Source: Fallopia convolvulus
Taxonomy: Eukaryota > Streptophyta > Magnoliopsida > Caryophyllales > Polygonaceae
Direction of reading: 5' to 3'
Assembly: GCA_964016875.1 (NCBI GenBank)
Contig: OZ024721.1
Coordinates: 11,152,109 to 11,216,108 of the forward strand
Length of the DNA: 64,000 nt
Below the pieces are notes generated by a model. It worked only from the letters and a program-made list of their open reading frames with translations, had not been told where the DNA came from and searched no databases. Below, piece after piece: positions 44,815-57,000 of this stretch (its first letter is position 1; each line of letters begins with the position of its first letter). The position numbers were made by a program, and so were the translations under genes.

Positions 44815-47800
44815 GCCATTGCACATTCATCTACCGTACAAACCTCTAGTTGAAATACGAGTCTATTCCTTGCCCACCAGACGAAGTATGCCACTGTGCA
44901 GTAACAAGTAATCCACAAATTATATGTAAAACTGCTCTTCTTAACCATTCTACTCATTGCCTCCATCCATTCTTCAAATGAATAGTGCCTTCTACCAATC
45001 CTTGCCCAATTCAAAACTCTATCAAGCACTTGTTTAGAGAATTTGCACTTGAATCACAAGTGATTCCCTGACTTTGCTTGGTCTTCATTGCACATAACAC
45101 ATCTGTCTTCATTGATCATCCCCATTAATTTCAATCTGTCTTTTGTGTACATTCCTTTACTTGCTATCACCCAACAAGTAAAGTTGATTCTTGGAGTGTT
45201 AATGTTTCCCCATATCCATTTGCTCCATTCCTTCCTTGGTCCTCTATTTCTCAAACTGTCATAGACCATTCTCCAATCGAACTTGCCTCTGGTAGTTATA
45301 ATCATCACTGGGTTGCCATGAGCCTCAAGAGACTCCTTGATTTCCTCTCTCACTGATATCACTGCTTTCCAGATGGCGCTTGATGTCGGTTTGATGTTCG
45401 CTTCCTAGAAATTAACTCCCCTGAGGTTTACAGTGTGCACCCATCTTTTCCAAATGGAATCCTTTTCAGACAAGAGATAAAAAATTAACTTAGTAAAACT
45501 TGCCTTATTCCAAGAGAGAACTTCTTTAAGTCCTAAACCCCCTTCCTCCCTTGGCCTGCATACCACCTTCCATGATATTGGAGCTTTTCTCCCTTCTGAG
45601 TTGCCTGACCACAAGAAGTTTCTCATGACCTTAATGGTTTGGTTGATGACTCCTTTTGGCAAGAGGAAGATTTTACACCAGTAGTTCAGAACCCCATACA
45701 GCACCGCTCTTATTAACTCAAGTCTGCTTGCATAGGCAAGCTTTCTAGCAGCCCAAGCATTTGCTTTTGTTGTAATCTTTGCTATTAGTGACCTATAATC
45801 TCTGCTTTCTGCTCTAGCACCACTTAAAGGGATCCCTAGATAGGTCACTGTTAGCTCACCTCTTTCAACATTTAACAGATTAGCAAATTCCACCACATCT
45901 TGATTTCTTAGTCCAGCACAAAACAACTTTGATTTGCCATGATTTATGTTCAACCCAGAGAACTCACAGAATCTGTCCAGTGTCAACTTTAATGCTTGCA
46001 TGCACATCTGGGACTGATATACTTTCTGGTGTAGCAATTGACAAGTTCTTGACATAAGGCTATGTTGTGTTTGATGTTTCTCCCTTTCACAAAAGCACCT
46101 TGGTTCACATCAATTAAAGAAGGCAACACAGGTTGAAGTCTTTTCACAATAAGCTTGGAAATCACCTTGCTTATAACTGAGCAGCAAGAAATGGGCCTGA
46201 GATCATGGACAAAAGCTGGGTTGTCCTTCTTGGGGATAAGAGCTAGGATTGTGCTTCCAACTTCCTTAAGAAGTCTCCCATTTGAAAAGAAGTCTAAAAC
46301 TGCATCTGTAAAGTCTTCTCCCACTACTGACCAGGCTTCTCGAATTTTTTTTGAATCGTATCCGTCCGGGCATGGGGATATATTCAAACCTATCTCCCAT
46401 AGTGCATCCTTAATTTCTTTTCTGTCAAACTAGTTTACCATAGAGAGTTTGTCCTCATCCTTAAGTACTGGACCTTCTGCAAAGACTGTTGAATCACAAG
46501 GAGTGCATCTATCAGAGCTTCCTAGGCTTTTCTGAAGTGTTCAACCACAAACTTCTTCATCTCAGACTCTTCAGAGAACAGATTACCTTGCTCATCCTAG
46601 AGCGAGTTGAGGCAGTTCCTTGACTTTCTCAACTTAATGGAATTATAGAAGAAATTGTTGCAAATGTCCTAGTATTTGAGCCATTGTAGTTTAGCTCTCT
46701 TCTGCAGCATCACCCTTCTACTTCTAATTACACTCTTCAACTCTTCAAGTGTGCTTGCTTCTAGTCTGAACAGTGCAGATTCAGTTGGCTTATTAATGAT
46801 TTCGTATTGAACCATGTACAATCTACCTTGGAGATCTGCCAATTTTATATCCCCCTATTCTACATTTAGAGATTTCAACCTTTTCAGATGTCCCTTGAGT
46901 GACTTTAGTTTGGCAACAAGAGCAAACATTTTATATCCCCCTCTTCTCCAGGCATTCTGTACTACTTGAAGAAACTCAGGATTATCACACCACACATTGT
47001 TGAATCTAAAGGTTGTCTTCTTTGTACTCTGCAAACCACTGATGCTCAGAATAGCAGGGGAGTGATCTGAACATTCTGGAAGGCCAAACCTCACTGAATG
47101 ACTAGGAAAATCATCTATCCACACTTGATTTGCTAAGACCCTATCAAGTTTACACATAATCTTAGTTCCATTTGTGTGTTTATTAGACCATGTAAAATGC
47201 GCACCTGAGTAGTTGAGATCAGTTAGCCCATTTCTATCAAGACAGTTCCTGAAGTCATTGTTCACTTAGAAGTGAGAACCATCCTCCACGAATTTCTCTC
47301 TGAATTCCTTGATGGCATTGAAATCACCTAGTAAGACCCATGGTTCTTGCCTTCTACTACTATCCTCTGTAAGGTGATCCAATGTTTGCCAAAGTTGAGC
47401 TCTTTCTTGCGAGTGGTTTGAGGCATAAATGAATGACACTTTCATTGGCTTATGAGCTTTTGCAGAAGTCACTAGGCAGTGCATAATCTGGCTCTCCTCT
47501 AGCAAAAAGTCAACTCGAGAAACAGTTCTAGGGTTCCAAAAGATCCAAAATCTCCCATTAGCTCCTAAACATTGAGTATTTCTCAGCCACCCCTTCAAAA
47601 TAAGGCTAGAAGTACTCTTTACTTTACTTTCTCTAACTCTAGTCTCCAAAATAGCTAAGATATCTACACTGTGTTTATTTGCAAAAAAGTTGACAAAATC
47701 AGATCTAGATGACTCATTGAGCCCTCTGATGTTCCAGCTTGCTATGATTAATTTATTCATTAGGCAAGATTGCATCTAAATCCACCCCCTGCCTTGCCCC

Positions 47801-47864
47801 TCCATTACCTTCTCTTCCTTCTTCACCTCCAATTTTAAGGACTTTGAACCTGGATCCTGTGTTT

Positions 47865-49201
47865 TCAAGCTACTATCATGACTTCCTTACCTCTTTTTGT
47901 GGGAGAGTTTCTCCTTGTGACTGTGGTCCATTCTTCACTATCAGACTCTCTAGGTTCTTGTGATTTTGAATTGTCATCAATCATCTTGTCCTTTCCCAAC
48001 CTACTATTTGGATTCCCATCTCCCTTTGTAGAGCTTTTTGGCTCCTTTTCTTTCTTTGTCAGTTGATGGTTGACCTGGTTAGGCATACCTTTACCATTTT
48101 TGTCACCTTGGACCCTCGTTGTTGCCTGATTATTCTGAAAACCTTTTTGCACCCACCTTGTCCTTTGCATCGACCTCATTTGGTTCCATGTCCTTGGTGC
48201 ACCGATCCTGGTGCTACTCGTTTCTCCATTCTTTTTACAAGTTCCTGTCGCATGCCCAAAGACGCTACAGAGGCCACATTTGCTAGGTAGCCATTCATAC
48301 TCAACTGGTTGTATAATAACTTCTCCATCTTCACCATGAAAAGCTATCTCTTTCTTTAGAGGTTGTTTAGCTGAGACTTCCACTAGGAATCAGGCAAACG
48401 ACAACCTTTCTTGATTCTCAATGATTTTATCTGTTAACACTGGTTTGCCTATTGCACTCCCTATCTTATCAAAGAATGATTCATCCCAAAATCGAACATC
48501 TAGGTTAGGCAGACTCGCCCACACTTGTGCAGTTTCAAAGCAAGAAGGATCCAATTTTATTCCTTCAGTCCATCTCCTCAGAACCAGGGACTTGTACCCA
48601 CCAATCAGCCAGGGACCCTACTGCACAACCCATTCTAGGGATTTTTCTTCCTCAAATCTAAAAATAAAGACATCTGAGTCGGTGAGGGTTACCTTTGGAG
48701 CCTTGATTCCTGTCCACCTTGTGTTGACAAACCCTAGCATTGTTGTGAACGTGAGCTTTGCACCAACCACCATTCCTAGCAAGCTCTTTTTCCACTTTGT
48801 TGTTGTTTTCTCAACATCTTTCTTCCTAAACTTGATTATCCCGTCCTCGCATCCCGGTACAAGTTTGAGTCTTTTTCCATTGATGTTAGACCTGTTGCCA
48901 GCAAGCACATCCCTGAAAGAGATCCGGTTCCTCTGATTCTCGATTCCTCCAACTTCCTCCTCCTGCATCTGCTCGGCTTCAGTCTCATCAGGTTTCTCAA
49001 TTCCGTCCTGAGATGGTTTCTCAAATTTTGAGTTGGGACGCCTCCAGCTTTCTCTACTTCCTTACCTTCCTTGTTTGTCTTTCCATTCTGCCCAGCTATT
49101 GTCCCTTCCTGTTGTTCCAATATTGTCCCCAAATTGGTTCCTTTTCCTGCTTCCTTCCCGATTAGTCTCTTGTTAACAATTTTTATGGTTTCCTCGGACA
49201 C
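47865..49201 (-). pseudogene. LINE ORF1: DUF4283-like domain and CCHC knuckle
   Basis: Read in pieces: a charged N-terminus (49201-48836), then ISFRDVLAGNRSNINGKRLK, a DUF4283-like domain (VFIFRFEEEKSLEWVVQ, stop, GPWLIGGYKSLVLRRW) and a zf-CCHC module CGLCSVFGHATGTC in the frame 48383-47865. A Lys/Ser-rich tail follows. A TAG at about 48620-48618 and a frameshift near 48400 disrupt it. In working elements ORF1p binds the LINE RNA. Confidence 0.8.
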
Positions 49202-49556
49202 CGCCGTCGGTGATGCCTAAGCACTGCCGGAATTTGTCGCCGGGGACGACAGCTGAAAGCTTTTGGTCGGCCGTTTCTATCATGTCGACTTGTTCCTCGC
49301 CATCCTCTTTTGTTCCCCCTAAAACTTTCTCTATAATATAGAATTGAATGTTATATTCTTCTAAATAATTTTACTTTTAACTCCATTAATCGTCCATGCA
49401 TGTGGAGTGTGGACCTAAAATTTTAGTAATATCGAATTTTATTGAAAAATGTACTCTTTTTTTTTAAAAGCTCGCAAAGGGGCTCAGATGTGTGATATAA
49501 AGGTCTTCTATTTCATTTACTCGGCCCAAATCCATTAATCGTCGATGCATGTGGAC

Positions 49557-50235
49557 TAGGGGTGTCCAAATCCGGTTAACTAAAGTTCGGTTAACCATGA
49601 TTTCGGTTAGTTAAAATCATAAACCGTAACCGAACCGTGAATCCCGGTTAACCGTAGTTCGGTTAACCGATTTTTCGGTTCGGTTTTCTCGGTTAACCGA
49701 TAACCGTTTATCTAATTTTACCTTAAATAACTAAAACTAAAATAATAAAATTTGAATAAAAAAATTGATTAAGCAAGAATTTTATTTTAAATATGTACTT
49801 ATACCATATCGTTTTGGTTGTTGTAAACAAATATCAAGAGTATATACTATATTGTGTGAAATCAAACATTCTGTGTATTATTTTTTATCTCATCAAATTT
49901 AACAAGCGAATCTTATATTAATGAGATGTGGAAAAATAGTGTGTAAATTGTTAAAATTGGAGAAGGAAAGATTCAAGCTAGATCAACACCTTGAAGATTA
50001 TAGAGTTTAACCACTAAATAAAGCAAAGATAATTAATATCTAATAAAATATTAATATATTTTGGGTTTTTCGGTTAACCATTATGTGTAAAGTCATGAAC
50101 CGAAACCGAACCGATAAACCGAAATATTTTCGGTTCGGTTAACCAAACCGAAATTTAAAAAAAAAATCGGTTTGATTAACCTTAAAAACAACCGGTCTTT
50201 CGGTTTTTTGATTTCGGTTTTTTATAGACACCCTA
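49557..50235. mobile_element. Second non-autonomous hAT element, 679 bp, ATGTGGAC target duplication
   Basis: Ends TAGGGGTGTCCAAA and (inverted) TAGGGTGTCTATAAA. The 8-bp duplication ATGTGGAC is perfect (49549-49556, 50236-50243). It has multiple CGGTTAACC-type subterminal repeats at both ends (49574-49705, 50068-50218), similar in motif to the element at 42835 but with different termini. It has no coding capacity. Confidence 0.88.
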
Positions 50236-50505
50236 ATGTGGACCTAAAATTTGAGTTGAGTTCTGCCCAAATGGCCAAATCCGTGCTTTTTCCCATTTTT
50301 AGTTACTAGCTTTATGTTATATGATGATCATTTGCATGTTTTCCCTCTTAACTAGTACGGAGTATATACTTTTGTCAAACCGGGCATTTTAAAAACTAAT
50401 CTTATGCTAACTTTTCTTTTTTATAAACCAATTTCATGCAACCATCGTTGTCGTACCTAGTCTAAAAGGAAGATAATAAGAGATGGTTATACTCTTTTCT
50501 TCATA

Positions 50506-53255
50506 CTAGTAAATGGCCCCGTGCCTTTGCACGGGGGACTATCTGAAAGATATGTTATCAATTTGGCAGTGCTAAGTACGTAGTAAGTAGTGATATGGTG
50601 TATTATTTTGTGTACTGATTGGGCAAGAAGAGGGAATGAGCAAAAATTAAGCCTGTAAAAGTATTTGAATTCAAGAGCTGAAACATACGAATGAATGTGC
50701 AGAAAACACTAATCTTTACCCATTGCAAAGTATTAGTTTGAATTTTCAATTATATACAACAATACATTATAATGTCGATCTCTGATCGTGTGAAGATGTT
50801 TAAAAGTAATGTAGCCACAACTGTATCCCTCTCCTCTATCCTTTGCTCTGAATTTGAATCTGAGCAAAACTTTTTCTCTTCAAGTGCAAGAAACTCGAAA
50901 TAGTGAAATAAAATGATGGAAAATGCACAAATAAGAAACTCAAATCCTACTAAGAACCCCAAGTTACACATAAATAACAGGTGTCTGACTCACTTGTCCA
51001 GAATTTTTTTGAGATGCTTGTAAGGATGCAAGATAGATAACTTTGCCAGCACCAACCATGCTGCAGACGATCATATGCATCCCCCTGAAAGAAGCTAGAA
51101 ATAATGAGAACAAGAACACACAGATGATTACTGGTTTGCTTTAACCTAACAAGTAGGTAAAGAAATAAGAGTCAAAGAGCAACCTGACATGCTTTATTCT
51201 TGGCTCTAGTTTCAGCTGTACTGAGTATATCATTATTTGGTTTCATAAATCTCTTCTCATTCCTTTCACATGAGTCCCATCCATCAGAAAATCTACCACT
51301 CCTGATGAGAAGAATGAACAAGTTATGCAATGAGTACTACAACAATATCATTTTTGTTTGTTGGATTTATAGAGCTAAGATAAAGGAAGTACAAAAGGTC
51401 TTATTTCTCATTTTAACATTCATCAACACTTGCGATTCTATGGGTTTTCAACTCAGCCCATCACATGTAGCAAGGACTGAACAAAATCAAAGAAAGGACA
51501 AAAAAGAAGCTAAAGCAATGCCAAATCAAGTTCCATCTGATCTCCGAGCCACAACCAATCTAGTGCCAACCTTATATGTAACTAAAACACCCATTTTAGC
51601 AACCATAAGGATTTCCATGCCTATTAAAGAAGTTGAAAATTGCCAATGGAAATTCCTTTTAACCCTCAGCATAGAAACTGAACAAGTACATGAACCACAT
51701 TATATTTACAGGTTGCATCTCCTTTTATCCTAGAGAACTTAAGAATTTGGAGTATATGGTTCTTTTTAAAATGAGACACTAAGGTCGTGTCCGTCATTGC
51801 ATATATTTAGCTTACAACTCGTTTTTTCTGGTGGTTTAGCTAATAGCCTACAAGCTATTTTTTTTTTGCACGAGCTACTGTTATGCTAAATGCACCCTAA
51901 AACATCATATGCATCCACATGATGAAGTAATCATGAATCAATGTCTAAATTAGCTATTGTTATGCTAAATGCACCCTAAAACATCACAAACTCAAACTGA
52001 GTCATATACCGGACCAATCTTGAAATCAAGGGAAAAAATCCCAGTCCACACCTCATGTAGATGGAAAAATTTTAGCCTTTGGCAGACTTTCCTTCCAGGA
52101 TATTAACATCAGTTTATTTTTTACCTTGTGATAATCTTCTTCTATTGATGTGCACAACTGTACATGTGAGCGACGAACCAACTTCGTCAATAGCTAGCGG
52201 CCTCGTCTGACATCCGTTTTGAACGATTCAAGCGACAGATTGAAGTACTCGTTACCTTCTTTTTACTGTTGGCAAAGGATCCTTATGTGGTTTAGGGAAA
52301 ACGGAGAAAGGAGGCGACGATAATCACTCGTCGAATCTGAATTTCTGGGCAAAAAAACCAACAGCAAAGCTTCTCAGGTACGGCTGTTCACCGACTTCTA
52401 TCCGCGACACCAGGCTCGGGTTGACAACGAGACTTGCGACAACAGCGAGTAGACATTCCGATCTACCTACTGTCTGCGGCGGAGTCCAGATAGGTGGCCG
52501 GAAGGCGTCGTACGGAGGTTATGAAAACAGCTCGTGGTCATCCGGAAAAGCTGAAGTTGAAAATCTGGTTCGTTGAGCCATTTTTGTCGACTTTTGGAAG
52601 CGACATGAGAGATAGGGTGGCGTGACTATAAGCAACAGTGAAAAGTCCACGTTTCCACCTTCAAGTTGTTGTCAACGGCTCCAATATTAGTTACCGGAAA
52701 GACGGAGAACGAATCCCGTGAAAACCACTCATCACCAACCTTTGAAAATCTGGAAAATTAGTATTACGGTCTTATTTGATTGATTTTTTCTTGATTCATG
52801 AATTCTTTGCCCACAATTGATTGAGGGATTTTGTAGATCACCTCATCCTCAACATGTAGCAATTTGAATCACCAATTTTGGTTCGAAAACGAGTACACAA
52901 TCTAAATTTGAAGTTTAGGTGTTTCTAGGTTAAAACCGAGGAAGAACTTCGGGTTTATCGTCGAGCAATCCAACTCTGAATTCAACTCGTTTCCTCCATA
53001 TTATAGCCTCCCAGGGTCTCTCTCATCCCCTCCTTGTTACGCCCATGCCGGAGCTAGCTACCACGAGGCAGAGAAGATATTGCGCCGGTGAAGATTTTCT
53101 CCCGAATCCGTCGTCTTGTCCTGAATCTCTCTCGTTGTGGTTTGATAAATGGCATTATGGTAATTTTTTTTGAAAGGGTATGGTTTAATCGGATATCCAC
53201 TGTTTTTAAGTTTTAACAAAATAACTCACGCTCTTTTTTAATAGAATGGATAAGA
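50506..53255 (-). mobile_element. Helitron on the minus strand, 2750 bp, with possible captured exons
   Basis: On the minus strand the 5' end is TCTTATCCATTCTATTAAAA (53255 down), a common plant Helitron start. The 3' end is the hairpin CCCCGTGC-AAA-GGCACGGGG followed by CCATTTA and CTAG (50506), flanked by host A/T as expected. No Rep/helicase is seen. At 51301-51184 and from 51084 down, two open segments bounded by AG and GT look like host exons (RFSDGWDSCERNEKRFMKPN; alternative frame of the second MHMIVCSMVGAGKVIYLASL). Their source gene was not recognised. 52180-53120 is relatively GC-rich non-coding sequence. Confidence 0.65.
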
Positions 53256-53354
53256 TCTCATGTTAAGTCCCAAAAAGATCCCTAAAAATTGAAAGATAAA
53301 TAACATTTTTTCGGAGGTAAAATTTATTTTTAAAATTCAATGTTTTTCATTTTA

Positions 53355-53641
53355 GGAAAAATTGCAGAATATAATCCAATTTTTAAATATAGTTGGTTTT
53401 AAAAGTGTGACAAAGAACCTCAAATACATGTTATTATCATTTGCACCTTTTCCATACTAATTATGGTCGTTATGGATAGCATCATTGTGAACTACTATAT
53501 CCACGTGACCGTTTTAGGTCAGTGATCACCCAATTCACTCCTCACCGTATAATATAATTGGGATTATTTACCAGAATTTTAAAAGTTCATGCTATTTTCG
53601 GCAACAATCCTTAAAAGTTGGCTAATTTCTGCAATTTCCCC
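53355..53641. mobile_element. Probable Mutator-like MITE
   Basis: The left end GAAAAATTGCAGAATATAAT and the inverted right end GGGGAAATTGCAGAAATTAG continue as similar arms (CCAA[C/T]TTTTAA). TCATTTTAG and TCATTTCAC flank it, a possible 9-bp duplication with two mismatches. It is small and non-coding, 390 bp upstream of the next gene. Confidence 0.45.
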
Positions 53642-54030
53642 TCATTTCACAAGCTCAAATATACAAATTCAAGCTTGTGATGGGCAAAGATTATATGTTC
53701 CATACCACACTACAAAGTACAAATTGCCATTTTTTCGAGCCAAATACAACCACGTAAGTGGCAGGGTGAGAGCATCCTAGCCATACGTTACCCCTCTTGT
53801 AAACTACGCTAGTATATCTTCCACGTCATATACACCTCTTCCCAACCACTGAAGAGATAAAAAGAAAGACAAAAAAAAAAACACTAAGAAAAAAGAAGAA
53901 ATTCTGAACTCAAAAATTGAGAAAAAAAATTGAGAAAGAAAAAAAAAACTGGATTTTATCGCTATTCCATTTCCAACAACCAGCAGCATGTGTTATTGCT
54001 AACGCCAACTCCGCCGCCCGGAAAATCAAA
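53642..54030 (+). promoter_or_regulatory. Promoter and leader region of the RER-type gene
   Basis: 389 bp between a MITE and the start codon. It is purine-rich with long A runs near 53865-53950 (presumed 5' untranslated region). An out-of-frame ATG at 53988 lies upstream of the main start and opens a short upstream frame. No clear TATA box is visible. Confidence 0.45.
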
Positions 54031-57000
54031 ATGAAGCCTCAGATTCAACGAGGAGGCTTCAATTTCAGCCACGCACCGGCTCCGGCGTCGCCTCTTCGAT
54101 CGTCGCATCTGAGCCGCCGTTTCACTCCACCGGGAAGAGAATTCCTTCAGTCGCCGAAGGACTATGCTTCTTGTCCAAATCCGGCCTTCATCCGCCGCCG
54201 AGCCGTCCGGTGCTGTGCTGAGAACGGACGGAATCCGGTGGATATCGCCGGAGATGTTAGCCGGACGAGGAGAGATGTGCTTGTCAGTTCATTCGTGACG
54301 TTCGGAGCTGTCTTTCTCGGATCTAATGCAGGTATGGCGGACGAAAGTCCGGCGAAGAGTGCTGATGTCTCTTCTCCACCGGCGGCGAAGGTGGAGGTAG
54401 TGGAGACGGCGCCGAAGCCTGAAGTGAAGGTGGAAGAGAAGGTAGAGACGTTGGCTTCGAGGATTTACGACGCGACTGTGATCGGAGAGCCGTTGGCGGT
54501 GGGGAAAGACAAGAGTAAGGTGTGGGAGAAGCTGATGAATGCTAGGGTTGTGTATTTGGGGGAAGCGGAGCAGGTTCCCACTCGAGATGACAAGGAATTG
54601 GAGCTTGAGATTGTGAAGAATTTGAGGAGGAAGTGTGTGGAGAGTGAGCGGCCATTGTCGGTCGCCCTCGAAGCCTTCCCTAGTGATTTACAAGAGCAGC
54701 TGAACAAGTACATGGACCGGAGGTATGCTTATTTACTGTTTCTTCTAAATTTGCTTCGAAGATCGAACTGAAATTGATCACGGTTGTAGAATTTTAGGTG
54801 TTGATAAAAATGCATACTGATTGTTTTTATTGTGGACGGATGAATTTCTCAAGCTGCATTGTCATTTAGCTGTGGGTTGAAGAAGCATGTTTGATGATGT
54901 AGAAGAAGACATGTATGGTGGTTTGTAGTTGGCTGAATGTTCACTAATTTGGAATATTGGATGCTGTGAAATCATGTACTCCGTAATACAAAAGTGCAAG
55001 GTCAAATGAATCTAATCATGTGATCATTATTCCTGTTCATTGTTGGGTTGAGTTCAGCTAATACAAAAGAATCATAAATAAACGATAGAGCAGGGGCGGA
55101 CTGCAATTCAATCCATCTTAAAAGGTAGAATTGACATTTTAGAAATGAATGCTCAAAGATGAAACAATATGAGTAGTTTCGCATGGCAATAACCCCTACT
55201 TTGTCATGTTAATGACAATTTCAATTTAGTTGATGCCAATCCTAGAATTAATAGTGTCATTCTTAAAGCCTTCTCTGTTACACTTTTTCTTGCCATGAGA
55301 AAGCTTAAGAACTTTAGTATGTTCAACAAAATTTTGAACTAATACAAAAAGCTAAAAGATCACCAAAGTATTTCTTCCTTCAATTATCCATGACAACATT
55401 CATACAAAAAGTGCATTTCTTATATTAAATATATGTGATACAATGCCTCTGATGTTTTGAATCTCTGTCATATGAATATAAGGGAAAGCTTTATTTGACT
55501 GCAGGATAGATGGAGACACTCTAAAAACTTTTATGTCACACTGGTCAACAGAAAGCTGGCAGGAGTATGAACCACTATTAAATTATTGTAGAGACAATGG
55601 AATTCGTCTTGTAGCTCTTGGCACACCACTTCAGGTATACTTTTACAGCATGTAAATTGTTTGTTAATAACATTTCATGTCCAATATCTACCATCTCAAA
55701 CATATATGCATCAGGTATTGCGCACTGTTCAATCTGAAGGGATTCGAGCACTGTCAAAAGCTGATCGTCAAAAATATGCGCCTCCTGCTGGATCTGGATT
55801 CATATCTGGCATCAATCCTCTCTCCCGGAGATTGTCAGTGGACAAGATTTCCTCGAATCAGAATACAACATTTGGGCCAAGTTCATATCTGACTGTACAG
55901 TCAAGAGTGGTTGAGGATTACTCTATGTCTCAGGTGATTCTACAGGCACTAGCTGATGGGGGAGGCTCGGGCTTGCTAGTAGTTGTAACAGGTGCAAGCC
56001 ATGTATTATATGGGTCTCGTGGTACTGGGATACCAGCAAGGATTTCAAGAAAATTGCAGAAGAAAAATCAAGTCGTTTTGTTACTTGACCCTGAAAGGCA
56101 ATCCATAAGAAGAGAGGGAGAAGTTCCTGTAGCTGATTTCCTGTGTTACTCAGCAGCAAGACCATGCAGTCGAAATTGCTTTGATCGTGCTGAGATTGCT
56201 CGAGTCATGAATGCTGCTGGACAGAGAAGAGATGCCTTACCTCAGGTAATTGCTTTTTAAATGTTGCTTAGTCTTGTATGAATGATTCTTGTGATCTATA
56301 TTTGTGTAAATAAAGCTCTTCGGAATTGGAAACATTGGACCCTTTCTAACATATTTAAATGGGCAAGTAATTTCACTAATATCTGAAGAGAATCTGTCTT
56401 CATGGAAAATTTAGGTGCATATCTACATGCACTAATGAGCTGGGATGTTGAGTATGTATGCAAAGAAACAACTTAATGATATTTTGAAGACAAAATGTTG
56501 CCTTCTTTACTCCTGATGGAAAAGTTGTGGCTTCTCGATGTTGATTACTTTCTTTGATGCATAGAGTAGGTTTTTGGTTTGCTTCTCCAAAATTTATTGT
56601 CATGTCTTTTTAATAATCTCAGGACCTTCAAAAGGGACTTGATCTTGGTCTGGTTTCACCTGAGGTGCTGCAAAATTTCTTTGATCTGGAGCAATATCCA
56701 CTTGTTAAAGAGCTTACTAATAGATTCCAAGTAAGCTAAGAATACATCACTAAGCTTAATTTATGTTTCTTTTCCCGAGATTGTTTATCAATTGAACACT
56801 AACAAATAATAGGAAAGGCAATGAAAACTCACTCTGGTGTATCTGCAGGGTTTTAGAGAGAGACTTTTAGCAGATCCAAAGTTTCTGCACAGATTAGCTA
56901 TTGAAGAAGGCATATCAATAACAACTTCTCTACTGGCCCAATATGAGAAGCGCAAAGGAAACTTTTTCCAAGAGCTTGATTATGTCACTACGGACATTCT

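Larger units (their letters stand above)
42740..47775 (-). pseudogene. LINE ORF2: endonuclease, deleted reverse transcriptase, zinc-finger end
   Basis: 47775-47266 opens with MNKLIIASWNIRGLNESSRS, the apurinic-like endonuclease, with ILETRV and LLGDFNAI. 47265-46855 holds the end of the domain (GAHFTWSNK, LDRVLANQVW, SDHSPAIL). RT starts at 46387 (ALIPKKDN, LRPISCCSVISKVISKLIVK, DVNQGAFVKGRNI). At about 46030-46005 it jumps from YISPRC to MCMQALKLTLDRF (CEFSGLNINHGKSKLF), so the palm with the catalytic Asp pair is deleted. zf-RVT-like sequence follows at 45362-45054 and 45029-44790. The C-terminal codons continue beyond the hAT element (ECAMA | TISHVRNSIKARRRKQN). Several stops also occur. 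Confidence 0.85.
42627..49325 (-). mobile_element. L1-type LINE (minus), interrupted by a hAT element; 9-bp TSD
   Basis: ORF1 (DUF4283-like, CCHC knuckle) and ORF2 (endonuclease, RT, zf-RVT region) are read 49200 to 42740 on the minus strand. TTTCTCTAT flanks both ends (42618-42626 and 49326-49334), with a short T run at the 3' end as expected of a poly-A tail. The hAT element 42835-44814 interrupts the 3' end of ORF2. Without it the LINE is about 4.7 kb, shorter than a full plant L1 because the RT core is deleted. Confidence 0.8.

Noticed and set aside
47878..48936. Plus-strand frames opposite LINE ORF1
   Set aside because: Antisense shadows of the ORF1 coding strand, which carries the CCHC and DUF4283-like features.
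51200..51733. 177-codon plus-strand frame
   Set aside because: No domain or compositional support; it overlaps the minus-strand exon-like segment within a Helitron and has an unstructured translation.
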